Assembly (NCBI GenBank): GCA_038380795.1
Contig: CM076268.1
Span: 29,211,501 to 29,275,500, forward strand
Source: Pyrocephalus nanus
Taxonomy: Eukaryota > Chordata > Aves > Passeriformes > Tyrannidae
Direction of reading: 5' to 3'
DNA length: 64,000 nt
The notes beneath the pieces were generated by a model, which did not search any database, had not been told where the DNA came from, and saw nothing but the letters and a program-made list of their open reading frames with translations. The translations under genes were made by a program, and so were the position numbers. Shown piece after piece: positions 37,091 through 49,479 of the stretch (positions within the stretch are counted from its first letter, which is position 1; the number at the start of each line of letters is the position of its first letter).

Positions 37091-38499
37091 CCCACCAAAA
37101 TGCTAAGCACACAGCTATTCTCACTGCTGTGTGCAAGACGAAGCGGCTGTCTGAGCAAATATGCCATAGGACACAACCTTCAGGAGCTTGAGAAGTTAAT
37201 AAGGAGGCATTTTGAAAGATAGATGCACACAACTGCACATACAGGGAAACTGAATTCAGACAAATACCACCATCATCTGTCATTTGGCAGAAATACTTCC
37301 TTTGTCCCTTGTGAATTATCTCAGGAAAAAAATAATATTATAAACCGTGTATACTCTTTAGTGCAGTTGTAAAGATCAGAAAGCCAGAGCCATTGTGTGC
37401 TAGCAAACACAAAGGGGGAAAGGCACCCCAAACCAGCAATCAGCAGCCCTAAGAAACTCAAGGCAATAAGAATGAGCTCTGGACAGAGAAGAGGAAATGG
37501 GAAACTGGCCCCTTTGGATCATTGGCACTACCTTTAATCCTGGCCACCATTATGTGGCTCAACAGAGAGGAAAAGCTGCCAAGTGTGAGACACAGGACAC
37601 TATAGGACATCCAGAAAAAAAAAATCCATACTGTAACTTGGACAGAAAAGGAATATTTCCAGTCTTTTCAGATTTTCTTGCAGAACAGGAAAGGTCCACT
37701 GAACGTATTTGTAAACATAACTGCAGAAAAGATAACACAGCGAGACAGTCTATCTACTGACAGCATCTCCAGGAACACACAGTCCATACCTTTCTGTGCT
37801 GCAACATGAGAGTATAAGTGGTCCAAATAAGTCTTGGGCTGAAACATAACTCCTGAAAGATTTTCATTTATACCTGTTAACAAGAAGCCTTATCAAGGTA
37901 TATGCACATAGATTTCTCTCCTTCCCTCAGAAGTTCCCTTTCCTATAAGCTCATTAATTTACTTTTTATATTAAACTCTCACCACAGTTATAACTTCCAC
38001 TAAGTGGTTTCAAGGTTGAAACAAAACCCTTGTTCTACAGAACATGTGGAAAAATAGCATACTGCTTGCATTGCAAAAGAGAATTGCATTCTCTCCTCCC
38101 AGACTTTCAGTTGTACTCTGTCTTACAGCCTTAGTCAACTTAAAGGAAGAAGTCTTAATTTACATGGAGGAATGTAAAATCAGTGTGTTGGCAGATACGT
38201 ATATGGATATACATAAATTAAATCATGACAAGGAACAACTGTCAGGTAGGATGTCTGCTGGCAAAACTGGGTAAGAAGATCTTGTGAATTATCTGATTTT
38301 ACTGTGTTTAACTTAGTAAATACTTATACCTCCATTTCATCAAATAATTTGTTAGTGAGAAAAAGCATAACTCTCATGAAATTGGGTACTTGGTTATCCA
38401 AAGTCTCTATGCTAAAGACAGTCCCAATTCACTAGAAAGTGTCCAAGTTCCACACACGCAGGCAGAAGCCCCCATGATTACAGATGAATTTGACAAGCT
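37091..38499. other. Noncoding stretch, no gene seen
   Basis: Short frames up to 110 codons on both strands without recognisable features. No repeat family was identified. Confidence 0.5.
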
Positions 38500-38910
38500 G
38501 CCAAACTCTTTAGTGATCTTCTAATGATTTGTAATTCTATTTAGCCATTTAATTGGCATAACAAAAGCAAGCTATCAGTTAACATGCTTATCAAATGTCC
38601 ATTTGGGCCTTGTTATAATTGATATCTAATCAACAATCACCTTGTTTGATACCAGTTAAACGTCTCAACAGTTCTTTCAATGTATTCCCCTAATAAGAGT
38701 GCAGTTGTGTGCTCAACATTTCAGTAACATTTGAGGTAACACCCTGCAGACCATATCTAGCTCCTTTATCCTTGCAGAAGCTCAGTAGCTGTTAGGCATC
38801 AATATTTAATTACTAATAACTGCCTTAATACATCTAAGCAAGCCAGTTATGAGATTATTGCTATAAATAACAAACAAGATGAGTTTGCTTCAAAAACTTG
38901 TAATTTACAT
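38500..38910. promoter_or_regulatory. Candidate conserved noncoding element, homeodomain/SOX motif-dense
   Basis: The block has no open frame of note and no simple repeat, yet is dense in transcription-factor-like sites. These are TTTAATTGG near 38548, CCTTGTTATAATTGATAT near 38608, AATCAACAATCACCTTGTTTGA near 38628-38650 (paired SOX-like AACAAT and CTTGTT), and TTTAATTACTAATAAC near 38803-38821. The complex, non-repetitive AT-rich texture is typical of deeply conserved developmental enhancers. This is an impression from motif content; conservation was not measured. Confidence 0.25.
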
Positions 38911-39116
38911 TTAAGGAAAAGGAACTTATATGAAAAATACACAATGCTTGGCTTTGGTTAATAGTTTCCTTCCCAAATAAGAGAAGGGCCAGCAGCTCCT
39001 ATGCCTGGGAGTAGCTCCATAAACACTGTTATGTATAAAAAGGCAAAAGTTGTCCGAGTTTACAGCACCTACTTTCAGTGTAAATATGAAGAAATAAGGG
39101 GGAAAACTCTGTCTTC

Positions 39117-39144
39117 AAAAAAAAAAAAAAAAAAAAAAAAAAAA
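39117..39144 (+). repeat. Poly-A tract, A28
   Basis: An uninterrupted run of 28 A residues following GTCTTC. No polyadenylation hexamer or gene-like sequence is recognisable immediately upstream, so a processed pseudogene is not supported. Confidence 0.95.
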
Positions 39145-39412
39145 GGTAAGCTATAGGAAGTAAAAAAGGGAAAGGTACTTTGTGAGTCCCAGCAGTCCTG
39201 GTTTTCCCAATAATATTGTTGTATCAAGAAGGAACAACTTGCACAAGCACTGCAAGGGACAGCTGTCTCTTCACTACCTTGAACAAAACACCTCGCCTGT
39301 AAAGCTATTTATTGTTCTTTCAAAATGTCTCCCTCCTCCCCCTTGACTTTTCAGCATGAACCATTTTTCATCCACCTACAAATGAAATGAAAATAAAACA
39401 ACAGAATGTGAT

Positions 39413-39448
39413 GGGTTTTGGTTTTTTGTTTTTTGGGTTTTTTTTTTA
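39413..39448 (+). repeat. G/T-rich low-complexity tract
   Basis: About 36 bases composed only of G and T on the plus strand, with T-runs separated by GG or GGG. It is similar in texture to the tract at 3110-3184. Confidence 0.75.
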
Positions 39449-42400
39449 TCCAACACCAGTAATTCCTTTCCCACCACACAGCTCTACACTCTTAAATGTA
39501 AGATATGAAGAAAAGTCATAAGAACTTGGGACAGACTCTTCAGGCCCATGTTTTTCCCAACTCAGACTACCCAGCTCCCCACCTTATCTGTTACTTGCTG
39601 ATATGCAGCAGTGATTAGTATTGGAATAGCAGCAAGGCTCATTATGGATCACAGAAAATATCTTTTCAGCAGGGTGTGATAGTACATCTGGAAAGAAGCC
39701 AAGTATTGATCTAATTTAATGGAAAGTCCAATCACACAGTGTAAGAATAGATCTGATTATCTGCATTGAAAAGGCTTAAGGTGCGATTGTTGATCCTGTC
39801 CCACGTTTAAGTCTAAAATGCAGCCTTTGTGTAAGCCACTTCTCCTCCAGATAGGAAAGCCTTATTTTAAGCACATCCTGTATCTTTTGAAAGGGCTTGT
39901 TCAGATGAACAGATGTAGTTTTCTAGGAGGGGAAAGGTTTAACAACTCTCAAATTTTAGTCTTCCTGCAGCTTCAAGACAGGGTCCAAATATCAACACAG
40001 AGTCCAAATATCAACACAGAGCGACCCCTCCTGCTTTACAACCAGAAAGGCCTGGAAAATGCTCAAAATAGTCTTTAGACTGATAGGGGAAAGGTAATGA
40101 AATCATAACAGCTTTAGATTAAAAACAAACTCACTATTTTGACAAGGAAAAGAGTGCAACAGATGCAGATTTACAAAATGCATTTTTACATCTCCTTGCA
40201 GGGCTGAGTAATCCTGTGTCAGAGATTTTTCTACAGATAAGAAACTTAAGGCAAAACTTCTTTCTAAACGATGTATTCCCTCTCTGCCTTATAAAAAAAA
40301 AAAAAGTTAAAAATTGTTTGTTCATATTCTTTCCCAGTTTGGGTCATTAATAGCACCTGAGTAGCTGCAGGATGAATTGCCATTTTAGTAGAGTGCTAGA
40401 GTTCGGATCCTTGACTTAGTCCAACAAGACTATTAGGAAGGTGATCAATGGACCATTTACTTGAAAGACAGGAGGACAAATGGTGATTTATCCTCTCCCT
40501 AGCTGGCCACCTATTTCCTCAAGCAATCATGAAATTACTATAGCCATGAAGGCAGCAGCCACTATTTCGTCTCCAGGCTGGAATTTTAATTGAGAAGGGA
40601 ACTCGGAGTCATTGGGAGACTCGAAGGAAATTAGTGAGCACCACAGGCTCATTGATAAATGACTCCACAAGTCACCTGAAACAGTTGAACAGTGACCAGT
40701 TCCCTCACCAGTCACAATGGACCTGAAGCCACCTAGAGCCCCAGATGGTGTTCCTAGGAATGACAAAGTAAATAGTTAGTACCCAGGAACCACAGAGATG
40801 GACAAAGTGCAACAAAGCCAACTCTTTTGGCTCCCAGACTTGACATAAAGCTCAATAATATCCCTTAAAGAAGGTTGAAACAGCTCTGATAGTTGTCAAG
40901 CGTTTTTGCCAGGGAAGTCGTACAAAACCATTTTTGGGTGAACGCATTTTGGCATACAATTGCCACAAATGTGGTTAGTGAACACTTGCTCACTTGCAAC
41001 AAAGGTACAAAATCTAGGGGAAAGCAAACCTTAAACTGAGATTCAAGGAACGTTCTCATTTAAAAGCTGCTTTTCAGAAGCTGGAAATTCAAGCCATAAT
41101 GCTCTTCTAGTGGCTTTACACTGCTATAGAAATTCTTGCCTAATTCTAAAAATCTAAATGCAGCAGTAACATTTTATAACTGCCCAGGAAGAGGGCAAGC
41201 ATGAACTATATCCACTCTATCTATAACCTAGCCTTCACAGGTGCTAGACAACTCAATTCAGAAAGAGCAGACCCTGTTTCACTTCTCTGTCCTGGCTGAG
41301 GGACTACAAACCCACGTCTCACAGCAGGTTTGTGTTAATCCCAGAATAAATGGAAGAGTGAAGCTGGAGTGACTGAACAGCTTCACTTCCTGTTGAAGCC
41401 ATTCTAGGAAAGAAATTGGAAACATAAGGGACAAAAGAGTTGAGATATGCAAAAAACTACTCAGAGCACTTATCTAGGAAAAAAAGTGACCCAGTTTCAT
41501 TATTATCAGCAAATAGTTACGCTGACACTTCCAGCAGGCAGGAGACCCCTGGAATGTGACAAAGTTTCATTAACGCCCTTCTCACCAACACATTCTAGTG
41601 GTAGGTTCTTATTTCACAGCAAGTCTGTGCATGCTCACCTCTCTACTTTGACCACAGAATCATGTGCTAAGGCAGCCAATTCTCCCCAGGCCCTGGTCTA
41701 GGAACCACAGATAGCACAGGAACACATCTCTCCTCTGAGAACCAAGTGCCTAAAGTCTAGCAAGCTCCTTATTTTTCTGGACACCTCAGTCATTTGCTGA
41801 GTCTTGTCCTGAGCATCATATTTCAAGTCCTGAGCATACATTACAAAATATGACTTTCACTTACTGCTAACCTGAATCATATTTGAGCTAGTGACTTAAA
41901 TTGAAAGGCTCATGCATTTTACTGTCACTCTATGAGTCATCCAGACCCTAAGGCAGAACATTTCTCAAATGAAAAGACTGAAAGATTTTGCTGGAGGCCA
42001 AAACCTAAGTACCTTAAAACTGTCTATGCATATTTCCCTGTTAATCATGTTAATTAATTTCTGACTCTCCTACTGAAACCTGTGTGATTTTTCTGAAACA
42101 ATAAAAGCAATAAAAAATTAATTTTTCATACACTACATTGAAATAAAAGATTTTATAACAAGTGCTTTTTGTTTCAGCAAATTTTACAGGTTTAATAGAA
42201 ATGGTCTATGTTATGAAAAACACAGCTTTGCTTTTGAAAGCAAGTAACCATCATAGATTCAAGTTTTATCATCTACCATGTCTGTAATCAGGACAACTGA
42301 GGTTTTTTTTTGTTCCCTTTACAAAACGTAAAAAATGTTTATTAAATGTACTGTTGAACTGCTTCATGTGGCCCTGCACATGGCTTAAAGGTGGTTATGA

Positions 42401-42840
42401 AGTGCATGGAATTATCACTAAATGTTTTATAAATAAAATGGATCCCTACCCTACTATTAAAAATATATAGAGCTTTTCTTCCCTTTTTTCCAAGTTGTGC
42501 TGACAAATGTTGAGTCCCACCAGATATGGAAAGAACAACATCAACTCCAAGTTAGTCATTGAGAACATTACTTCTTATTCAGTTTACTGGTCCATCAAAC
42601 CACTTTGGCATATCTTTAACCAACAAAAAAGTCCCAAGAGGAAATCAACATTAAGCAAACATTTGTTTACCAGTTTAGGATGTAGGTCTCAAATTGAACT
42701 GCTCTTAAATCCCCCCTGCTTTGTAAAGGCTTCACATTTGAGTCCCTCACCCTTCCTTGGCACACACATGTTTGTCAACTAGGTAGTTTTGAAGGTGCTT
42801 GTGTAGAATCAAATTTGCTTTCACCACACTCATTCACAGC
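39449..42840. other. Noncoding stretch, no gene seen
   Basis: Open frames stay at or below about 91 codons. Distinct content is the 19-bp tandem duplication at 39984-40021, an 11-base direct repeat GTCCTGAGCAT at 41806-41816 and 41827-41837 (21-base step), and an AT palindrome at 42113-42126. No gene is supported. Confidence 0.55.
39984..40021 (+). repeat. Perfect 19-bp tandem duplication
   Basis: The unit TCCAAATATCAACACAGAG occurs twice head-to-tail (39984-40002 and 40003-40021) with no differences. Identity between copies suggests a recent replication-slippage event or an assembly artefact. It lies in an 86-codon frame of unknown significance, and a 19-base unit shifts the frame. Confidence 0.95.
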
Positions 42841-42849
42841 AGAAATTCA

Positions 42850-42862
42850 CCATCTGGTGGCA
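42850..42862 (+). promoter_or_regulatory. CTCF-like motif
   Basis: CCATCTGGTGGCA resembles the core of the vertebrate CTCF site, with the GGTGGC half fully kept. The extended flanks are less well matched and there are two departures from the usual core, so occupancy is uncertain. Confidence 0.25.
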
Positions 42863-43145
42863 CAAAGCAGACAATCCCATGGGATACAGTTCACAAATGG
42901 CAGACATGTCTGCAGTTCTTCAGACTCAGGACTGGACAAATGGCTGTGGCTCACCACCACAGTCCTGGGCAGTGTGAAAGCATCCTGTCCCCATCCAGCC
43001 GAGAAGCACGCAGGGATTTTGTCCAGCTCATTAACTTCATGCAGTGTATTTACTCACTTCTCACAATGCTATGCACTGTGAGGAACTGCCAGAACAAAAT
43101 GGCCCTGGAAACAGCTGAAGGTTATGAGCGAGCTTCTAGGTGGGC
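42863..43145. other. Short noncoding stretch with overlapping frames
   Basis: Two plus-strand frames (141 and 88 codons) overlap in different phases, and the longer runs through the following poly-T tract. This marks them as chance. No domain is recognised. Confidence 0.5.
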
Positions 43146-43230
43146 TTTTTTTTTTTTTTTTCGAAGTTTTGGTGTTTGTGGTTTGGAGGTTTTGTTTGGG
43201 TTTGTTTCATTTTGGGTATTTTAAAAACAA
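43146..43230 (+). repeat. T16 tract followed by G/T-rich sequence
   Basis: Sixteen T residues (43146-43161) are followed after CGAAG by about 60 bases made almost entirely of G and T. It resembles the tract at 3110-3184 in composition and orientation. Confidence 0.8.
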
Positions 43231-43961
43231 AAACTACAGAGCAAACCCATCTTTTTCTTTCTCCCTCCCCCCTACCAACATGACACGCCAGCAGCAGCTA
43301 TCTCTGCAGGACAGTATGTGCACCCCCCTGTAAGAGAACCTTTTTGAAAGAACTTGGCTGCTTTTACAGTTGTAGCTTCCACTCCTGTGGAAGGAGAACC
43401 AGGACACAGACTGTAATGGCCTTTCCAGACAGGAACAGACAATGCAGCAGGCTGCTCTATCCTTGTCACTGCAGCATCCAGCCAGCATTTCATTATACTT
43501 AAGTATGACAAGTGACATTGTACAGCTGCCATTTCCTCAGATTTTCACAAAAAAAACCCAGAAAGTATCTCAATAAGCTCTTCCAGCAGACAAAACTGGA
43601 AATTGTTAAATTGCACCTGAATAATACAGCTTGTAGGGATTGTGTTGGGAACAATAACTTACATCTTACTACACATTCCCCTGCATATCCAGGGTTTGAT
43701 AGAGATCACGGGTACTGATAAATTTGGTTAAAATGGAGGCTGTTATTTTAGGTACCATAAGTTACCTGCTGCAGGATATTGCTGTGAATATTAAAACTGA
43801 CTAGTCATTGAAACAAAATAAAATCAAGTGCTTTCAGCCATTCCATAGCAAGACCAAGGGACAGCACGTCCCTTGAATCCAACAACTCATTTCAGTTAAA
43901 TCTGACAACAAGATCTGACAAGGTTAAATACTTCAACATTTAATGGAACTGTGGCCAGGAA

Positions 43962-43989
43962 AGGAGGTAATTCCTACTAATTACCTCCT
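43962..43989. repeat. Perfect inverted repeat, 11-bp arms, paired ATTA sites
   Basis: AGGAGGTAATT (43962-43972) and AATTACCTCCT (43979-43989) are exact reverse complements with a 6-base spacer CCTACT. Each arm ends inward in a TAATT/AATTA homeodomain-type core, so the element presents two facing ATTA sites. It could bind a homeodomain dimer or form a cruciform. Perfect 11-base arms at this spacing are not common by chance. Confidence 0.75.
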
Positions 43990-44655
43990 GAAAGGTTGTA
44001 ATGTGAGCTCAATTCATGATAGTCACATTCTGGAGGACAGCCATTACTGATACTCCGAACTACAAAAGTTTTAGTTGTTACTAGAAAATTTGAACCAAAA
44101 TACATATTCATTATGGAAATCGGACTTAATTAGTTCTGTTGAGAGTAGAGATGCTTTAGCAGCTGTGTCTGCAGTACACAAATTAACCCTTTAATCTATA
44201 TCTCCTATATTTCATATATCATTCCAGACAAAAATACTGGCATGAAATTTAATCTTGTTTTTTTTTCCTGCTGCCAGCTTCAACAAAAGTGAAATTTGGT
44301 GAGATGAAATTTCCAGTTTTAACAGGGTTTGGTTTGTAGCTAATCTTTTTCTTCATGTGCTCATTAACAACTGGGGGATCAAACAGTGAGGAGAAGGAAG
44401 CCCCCTTACCCCACTTCACAACACCTCTATTCAAGTGTGGTGGAACAGCCAAGCTTGCATCATCTCACCTTATAACCTACTGTTGAGTGAGAAACTTCTG
44501 AGTTTATCAGTTTTGTTTCCTCATTTCTTTTTTTTTTTTTAAACAGCTAACAAAAGATGTGTCCAAACCATCAGTCATCTGCATTATTGTACTGTGCTTG
44601 TAAACATGTGCTTTACAGCAGGGAAAACAGCTTCATTTATTGCTACTTACAGACA

Positions 44656-44677
44656 TAATATAACAGTAATATAACAG
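44656..44677 (+). repeat. Perfect 11-bp tandem duplication
   Basis: TAATATAACAG occurs twice head-to-tail without differences. It is a small slippage-type duplication with no known role. Confidence 0.85.
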
Positions 44678-47082
44678 CCATAAAGTGAGTCTACCTACTG
44701 TCAGCACGCTGGTGTGTAATGGCATTTCCAGGTTTCCAACAGAATCGTTATTAGTTAATTTTTCCTTCTCAGGAATGCATCATGATACACTGACTCTTCA
44801 TTATTAAATCCCTTTTCAAAAAATACCAGAGCTTTTACAACCTTTTTAAGGGGGAAATATTTAAGATCAAAGTGAACTCCATAGTTCCCTGACCAAGACA
44901 TTTTTCAGTTCTTGGTCCACTGCCATTTCAGAAGGACCTTCACATCAAAAAGGAAATAAAAATAAAAGGAGTAACAGGAAGGAAGGACACCCAACTACAG
45001 GTATGAGAAATAACATATCAAAACTAAATCAGGAAGATTTGATAATATGCAATATTCAAAGCCTAATATTCCAACCACAATGCATCCTCCTTTTCCTTCT
45101 CAATGAATTCCTCTGGCAGACTGACCACACAACTTTCTCATATTTTTTATATTTTAACTGAATAAACCAGTTGATTTCCATCTTCAAGCTCCTCACCAAG
45201 GTCACCCTCAGTGTTAACTTTTTTTTAGCACTGAGTTCCTTATTCTCTTCTCTCATCTCTACACTGTACTAAACCCAGCAGAACAAAAAGATCCAGATCA
45301 ATACTTACAATTCCAGCTTGCTCACAAATAAAAGGAGTTTGCCAAACCTGCACCTTAAATGATCCATCACACCACACTTTGAAAACACAACACTGGTAAT
45401 GAAATTTCCTTGTATATGTAAAACTGTTAAGGAGAAGTTGTTTCTCCAAGTATCTGGCAATTTCACTTCTGAAGCCCCACTATTAGAGTGTCAGCCTGTT
45501 TTCATGCAACATTGCTTCCAATGTATGAAATATTTCCTAACATTTCTTCCTTCCACACTAAGCTTTCACTTTTGTTATCTGTTTTCCTATCTTGAATATT
45601 AATCAGACTTAAGTACTCATTCTTCAAATGCTTATGCATGTGCTGGACCTCACTTGCCAAGCCATTCTGTTGTCTCTGGAGAGACTCTTGTGTACAAAAA
45701 CAGGGAGCTGAAAACATTTGCAAGACAGTGGTCTTATTTTACACACTGATGAAACAATCTTACAGAATGACACAGAACCGATAACAGCAACATTTTACCA
45801 CCACTGATGAACTTAAGGCCAAGATGTAGGACTTTGCTTTGAAAGGGGTGGATAAAAAAGGCAGGGGTAAATCTGCCAAGCTCTGCTGTAGACTTTTCTA
45901 TGATTTTCAACACATTCAGGTTCTCAGAAGGCTTGTGATCCTTTGAAACAGCGGTGGCTTGATAATCAAAACAGACTTCTTGTTGTTCTTGCCTCCAATG
46001 AATTTTGAGACATTAGACTGAATACAACATGGTGCCCCTGTTTCACACACACTCTTACTCAATATGAAAGGGCAGTTGTGGTTCTATCTTACATCAGCAC
46101 ATGTTGGTTTGCACATATGGAAGAAGCTCTAACACCATAGGAGCCATTTTCCTTCAAGGCACAAAATAAAATTACTGAGGTGAAGCAGCATCTCTTGCAA
46201 TGGGCTGTTTCACTGGGACAGAATCCAAAACTGTGTGTTTTGATGTATGGTGACAGAGGAGCATGACTTAAACAGCACAAGGCTCATTTAAAAAAAACTC
46301 CACTCTTTCCAAAATGAAACGTTACCTTTTAACCTTTGATTCCCAGAGCCCACACTACTACTGATATCTCCCCACTGTTTGACAAGAGGTCACTGACTCT
46401 TGTCATTTGTTAGAGATGTAAGTTGAAGTGTCTGTCCTGTTTCTCTAACAACCATCTCTTAAACCTTAACTAGAACATCTTTACTTAAACTTAAAACTCT
46501 ACAGTCATGAGGGAGAGGAGGAACATCAAAAGCATCCTGTGACTAACCTTGATTTCTTAAACAGCTCTGAGGTATTCTTGATAAGCATGAAATTGTGTTT
46601 GCCTTCTGATGCATGACAGACATCAAACATCAAAATGGTGATATGAGTGTGACACCAGTTTCAGGAGCACTGAGAATAACTGTTTATGATCCTAAACAGC
46701 TTGAATTACAGAAGAGGAGTTTCTGGGGCTGTAAAGTTCAAAGTAGTATTAATTCTGACAGCTGATGCCATTTTAAGAATTCAGAAGATTTCTTTGTGCC
46801 TGAACTGAAGCCACCCTTGCCTTTTATATTTTCACTGCTTCGTGTCCCCCTTCTGTCACAAAAACTGGTACTTCCTGGTATTTTGTACTGTTCCTGTGCC
46901 TTGTAGCAGTTCATCATGACTGACTTCCTCAGCAGCATCTGAGGAAGCCTGTAAGTAAATGTTAACTGAGGTAAACAGTAAAAGGAACTCCTTGAACCAG
47001 TTTGGGCTTCAAAGTAGCTGCACTTTGCAGCAGGGCCCTGCTCTCTCCCATTGCACCCCATCACCCCATGCTGTTCCCCAGG

Positions 47083-47275
47083 GAATCCTACAGTCATTAA
47101 CATTGGAAAAGCCCTCTAAGATCAAGTCCAATCTAAGATTGTGAGGTCCACCATTAAACCATGTCCCTAAGCATCACCTCTACACTTTTTTGAACACTTC
47201 CAGGGAAGGTGATTCTACCACTTCCCTGAGCAGCCTGTTGCAGTGATTGATCACCCCTATCAGTGAAGAAAATTA
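47083..47275 (-). mobile_element. CR1 LINE 3' end, minus strand
   Basis: Read on the plus strand this is the reverse complement of a CR1 tail. Recognisable blocks are CATTGGAAAAGCCCTCTAAG, ATCAAGTCCAA, ACCATTAAACCATGTCCCTA, AGCATCACCTCTACAC, TTCCAGGGAAGGTGATTCTA, CCACTTCCCTGAGCAGCCTG and CAGTGAAGAAAATT. The element's 3' end is at the low-coordinate side. The terminal octamers are decayed and the body stops after about 190 bases, consistent with 5' truncation and age. No coding part of the retrotransposon is left. Confidence 0.92.
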
Positions 47276-47470
47276 AGGAGTCATGTCTCAGCCAGGCCCA
47301 GAGCTTCCAGTCCAGCACTCCTGGACCCTGTAGGTGGGGACAGCCCTGTCTCAGGGCCCCTGCCCGTCCCCTGCTCCCTGTTTTCCTGCTGACCCATGTG
47401 CCCCCACTGAGCCCTGGCACAGCGCTCTCACCAGTGCTACAATCCTCACACAGCTTCTCCCTGAGCTCCC
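47276..47470. other. GC-rich block next to a CR1 remnant
   Basis: About 190 bases are clearly more GC-rich than the rest of the window, with C-rich runs on the plus strand. Open frames cross on both strands (89 and 113 codons), as GC-rich sequence has fewer stops. The block does not follow the CR1 consensus as far as I can recall it. It may be a different CR1 segment, another repeat, or unrelated DNA. Confidence 0.45.
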
Positions 47471-48519
47471 ATTTGAACCATAAACTACAAAACACTGCTT
47501 TGATTTATAATTTTATAAACACACGCTTCTGAACACACAATTATAAACACAGGCTTCTTCTGAACTGAAGATTCAAGGTCCTTGATAATTACACCCAAAC
47601 CCTTTTTCTGTCAAGGGTTTATTTGGCCAACAGTACCCAAACCATTTTGTTCACCACCAGAATGATCAATAACAAGATTAAAAGAATAAATTCGGCTTCG
47701 TCGTTACCAAACAAGACACACAGTTCTATTTGTGTCATTCTGTTTTATCTATCAGAGAAAAGGTAAAAAGTGAATCTTGAAAGACAAGGCTGGCTCTGGT
47801 ACCACTTAGTTCTGCTGCTTGTACAGAACTGAGGAACCAATAACGAAGACTATTTTAACTTCCCATTCCTGAAGAACTTTGCAGAAGGAAAAAAAAAAAA
47901 AAAAGGAAAAAAATACATTTTCATATGTATTATTTCTGTTTAGTAATACCCCTTCATTGTCTGTGGGAGAAGAGGTATTGACCTGAGAGCTCCTCAGATC
48001 TTTTAATGTACATATTATCAGTTCTATTTTGTAAATGACTCTATTCATTTTAGCTTCATTGTAGATGCCTTGATATTTCTAGTAAAAATATAAGAAAATG
48101 TCTCTCGACTCTGCTATGGAATCGTGAGTAATATTGTGTTGTTACCACCACTCACACAAAGTCATTTACTTCATTATTACTCAACCATAAAGCGATACCT
48201 TTGTGTGACAGTCATAATCTTTACTTCTTTTCAACTTTACAACTATGTGTGCCATTTTTCAACAGCCATCATTTAAAATGTTTCCCTGCAGTGCTTCAAT
48301 TGCATTACCTAGTGTCATTTTGGAAAGGCAGATCTCACTTCCACTTCTGTTCAGATGGCAGCAACTTTTAAACAAACTTTGGAGAGCCATAGGAAAGGAG
48401 GTGGGCTGTTTTGTTTTTTGGTTTCTTCTAATTAGAAGAGAAACAACAGCTAAAAAAAGGTATTCCCACAGCTAAGAACACTCTGTCCCAGCCTATTTTT
48501 CAGAATGCTTTCACCTTTT
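47471..48519. other. Noncoding stretch, no gene seen
   Basis: AT-rich with an A-run at about 47889-47904. Three CpGs cluster near 47694-47705 in TTCGGCTTCGTCG. No gene or known repeat. Confidence 0.5.
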
Positions 48520-48590
48520 CCCCATGGAAGGGGGGTTGTAACCAGATGACTTATAAAATCCCTTCCAACCCAAAAAATTCTAAGGTTCTT
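48520..48590 (+). mobile_element. CR1 LINE terminal fragment, about 70 bp
   Basis: CCCATGGAAGGGGGGTTGTAA, AGATGACTTATAAAATCCCTT and CCAACCCAAAAAATTCTAAGG follow the last ~70 bases of the CR1 3' end in order, on the plus strand. It resembles the copy at 6604-6726 but is more diverged and much shorter. Its terminal octamer has decayed to ATTCTAAGGTTCT. Confidence 0.88.
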
Positions 48591-49479
48591 CGAAATGTTT
48601 GTCCCTCAGCATCTGTCCATAGGCTTTTGAAAGTTTAACTTTGTGGAAATAACACACATACTAACACAGATAATGTTCTCCCTAAAGATTCTACTATGGG
48701 ACAATAGGTAAGGGATTGCACCTGCTTTTAGAGTGACCCTTTCCTGTCCTCTTTCCTTCTTTAATTCACACCTAAATCACCCAAAAGAAAGAGCTAATAC
48801 AGCACCAGGATGGTACCTAGAGGTGATAATTCATCATCCCTTTCCTCTGAACAAACCCACAATCGATACTGATCCGGCAGTGACTCTCCCCAGTGTTCAG
48901 AGAGCAGGAAAACATCTGTGCCTTCCGCACACCTCAGTCCCTGCAGGTCCCATGGCTGCCCACACAGTTCTGGGAGCTCTCAGGCTGCTAACACAGTCTC
49001 CCAGACCCTGAGACATGGATAGACTGTTCAGTTCACAGGGCTCTGTCCTTAAACACAGTGCACTCTCTTGTTTCAGACCAGGCACCCCTCCAGGTTTTCT
49101 CCACAGCCAAGTTCTCATGACAGGAGAATTCCCGTGCAAGTACCGGCATTCTGCATTAGGGACAGAGCACCATCTCAGGACTGAGCCAGAAACTTGAAAT
49201 TACTTTTCCAACCCTACATTCAGGCTCCAAGTTTCCCAAATTAAGATCATTAGAATCAGCTCTTTGCTGCCTGAGATAGGTTATTTCACACAATTGCCTA
49301 AGGGCTGTTAGGCATTACACTTACACACGCACATACATGTATCTCACCACTCTGACAGTCAAAGAAAGGACACACATGCAAAACTCCACCTGACACTGAG
49401 TTTCACATTGTTAGGTTCTTTTTTCTTCTTCTCTCATTTCTCAAATTCCCTTGTTCTATCATAATTTCAGACACTTACT
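48591..49479. other. Noncoding stretch, no gene seen
   Basis: A somewhat GC-richer patch at about 48860-49110 carries overlapping frames on both strands (60-92 codons) without recognisable domains. No other structure. Confidence 0.5.

Larger units (their letters stand above)
43231..47082. other. Noncoding stretch, no gene seen
   Basis: No open frame with recognisable content, including a 121-codon minus frame at 46738-47103 that runs into the CR1 remnant. Inverted and tandem repeats inside are listed separately. T- and A-rich runs occur near 44258-44267 and 44527-44541. Confidence 0.55.

Noticed and set aside
39117..39144. Processed pseudogene tail
   Set aside because: No AATAAA in position and no recognisable cDNA upstream of the A-run.
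42113..42126. 14-bp AT palindrome AAAAATTAATTTTT
   Set aside because: Expected by chance in AT-rich DNA of this length.
42799..43224. 141-codon plus-strand frame
   Set aside because: It runs through a T16 tract (poly-Phe) and overlaps a second frame in another phase, so it is a chance frame.
46738..47103. 121-codon minus-strand frame
   Set aside because: It begins inside the CR1 remnant and has no recognisable domain.
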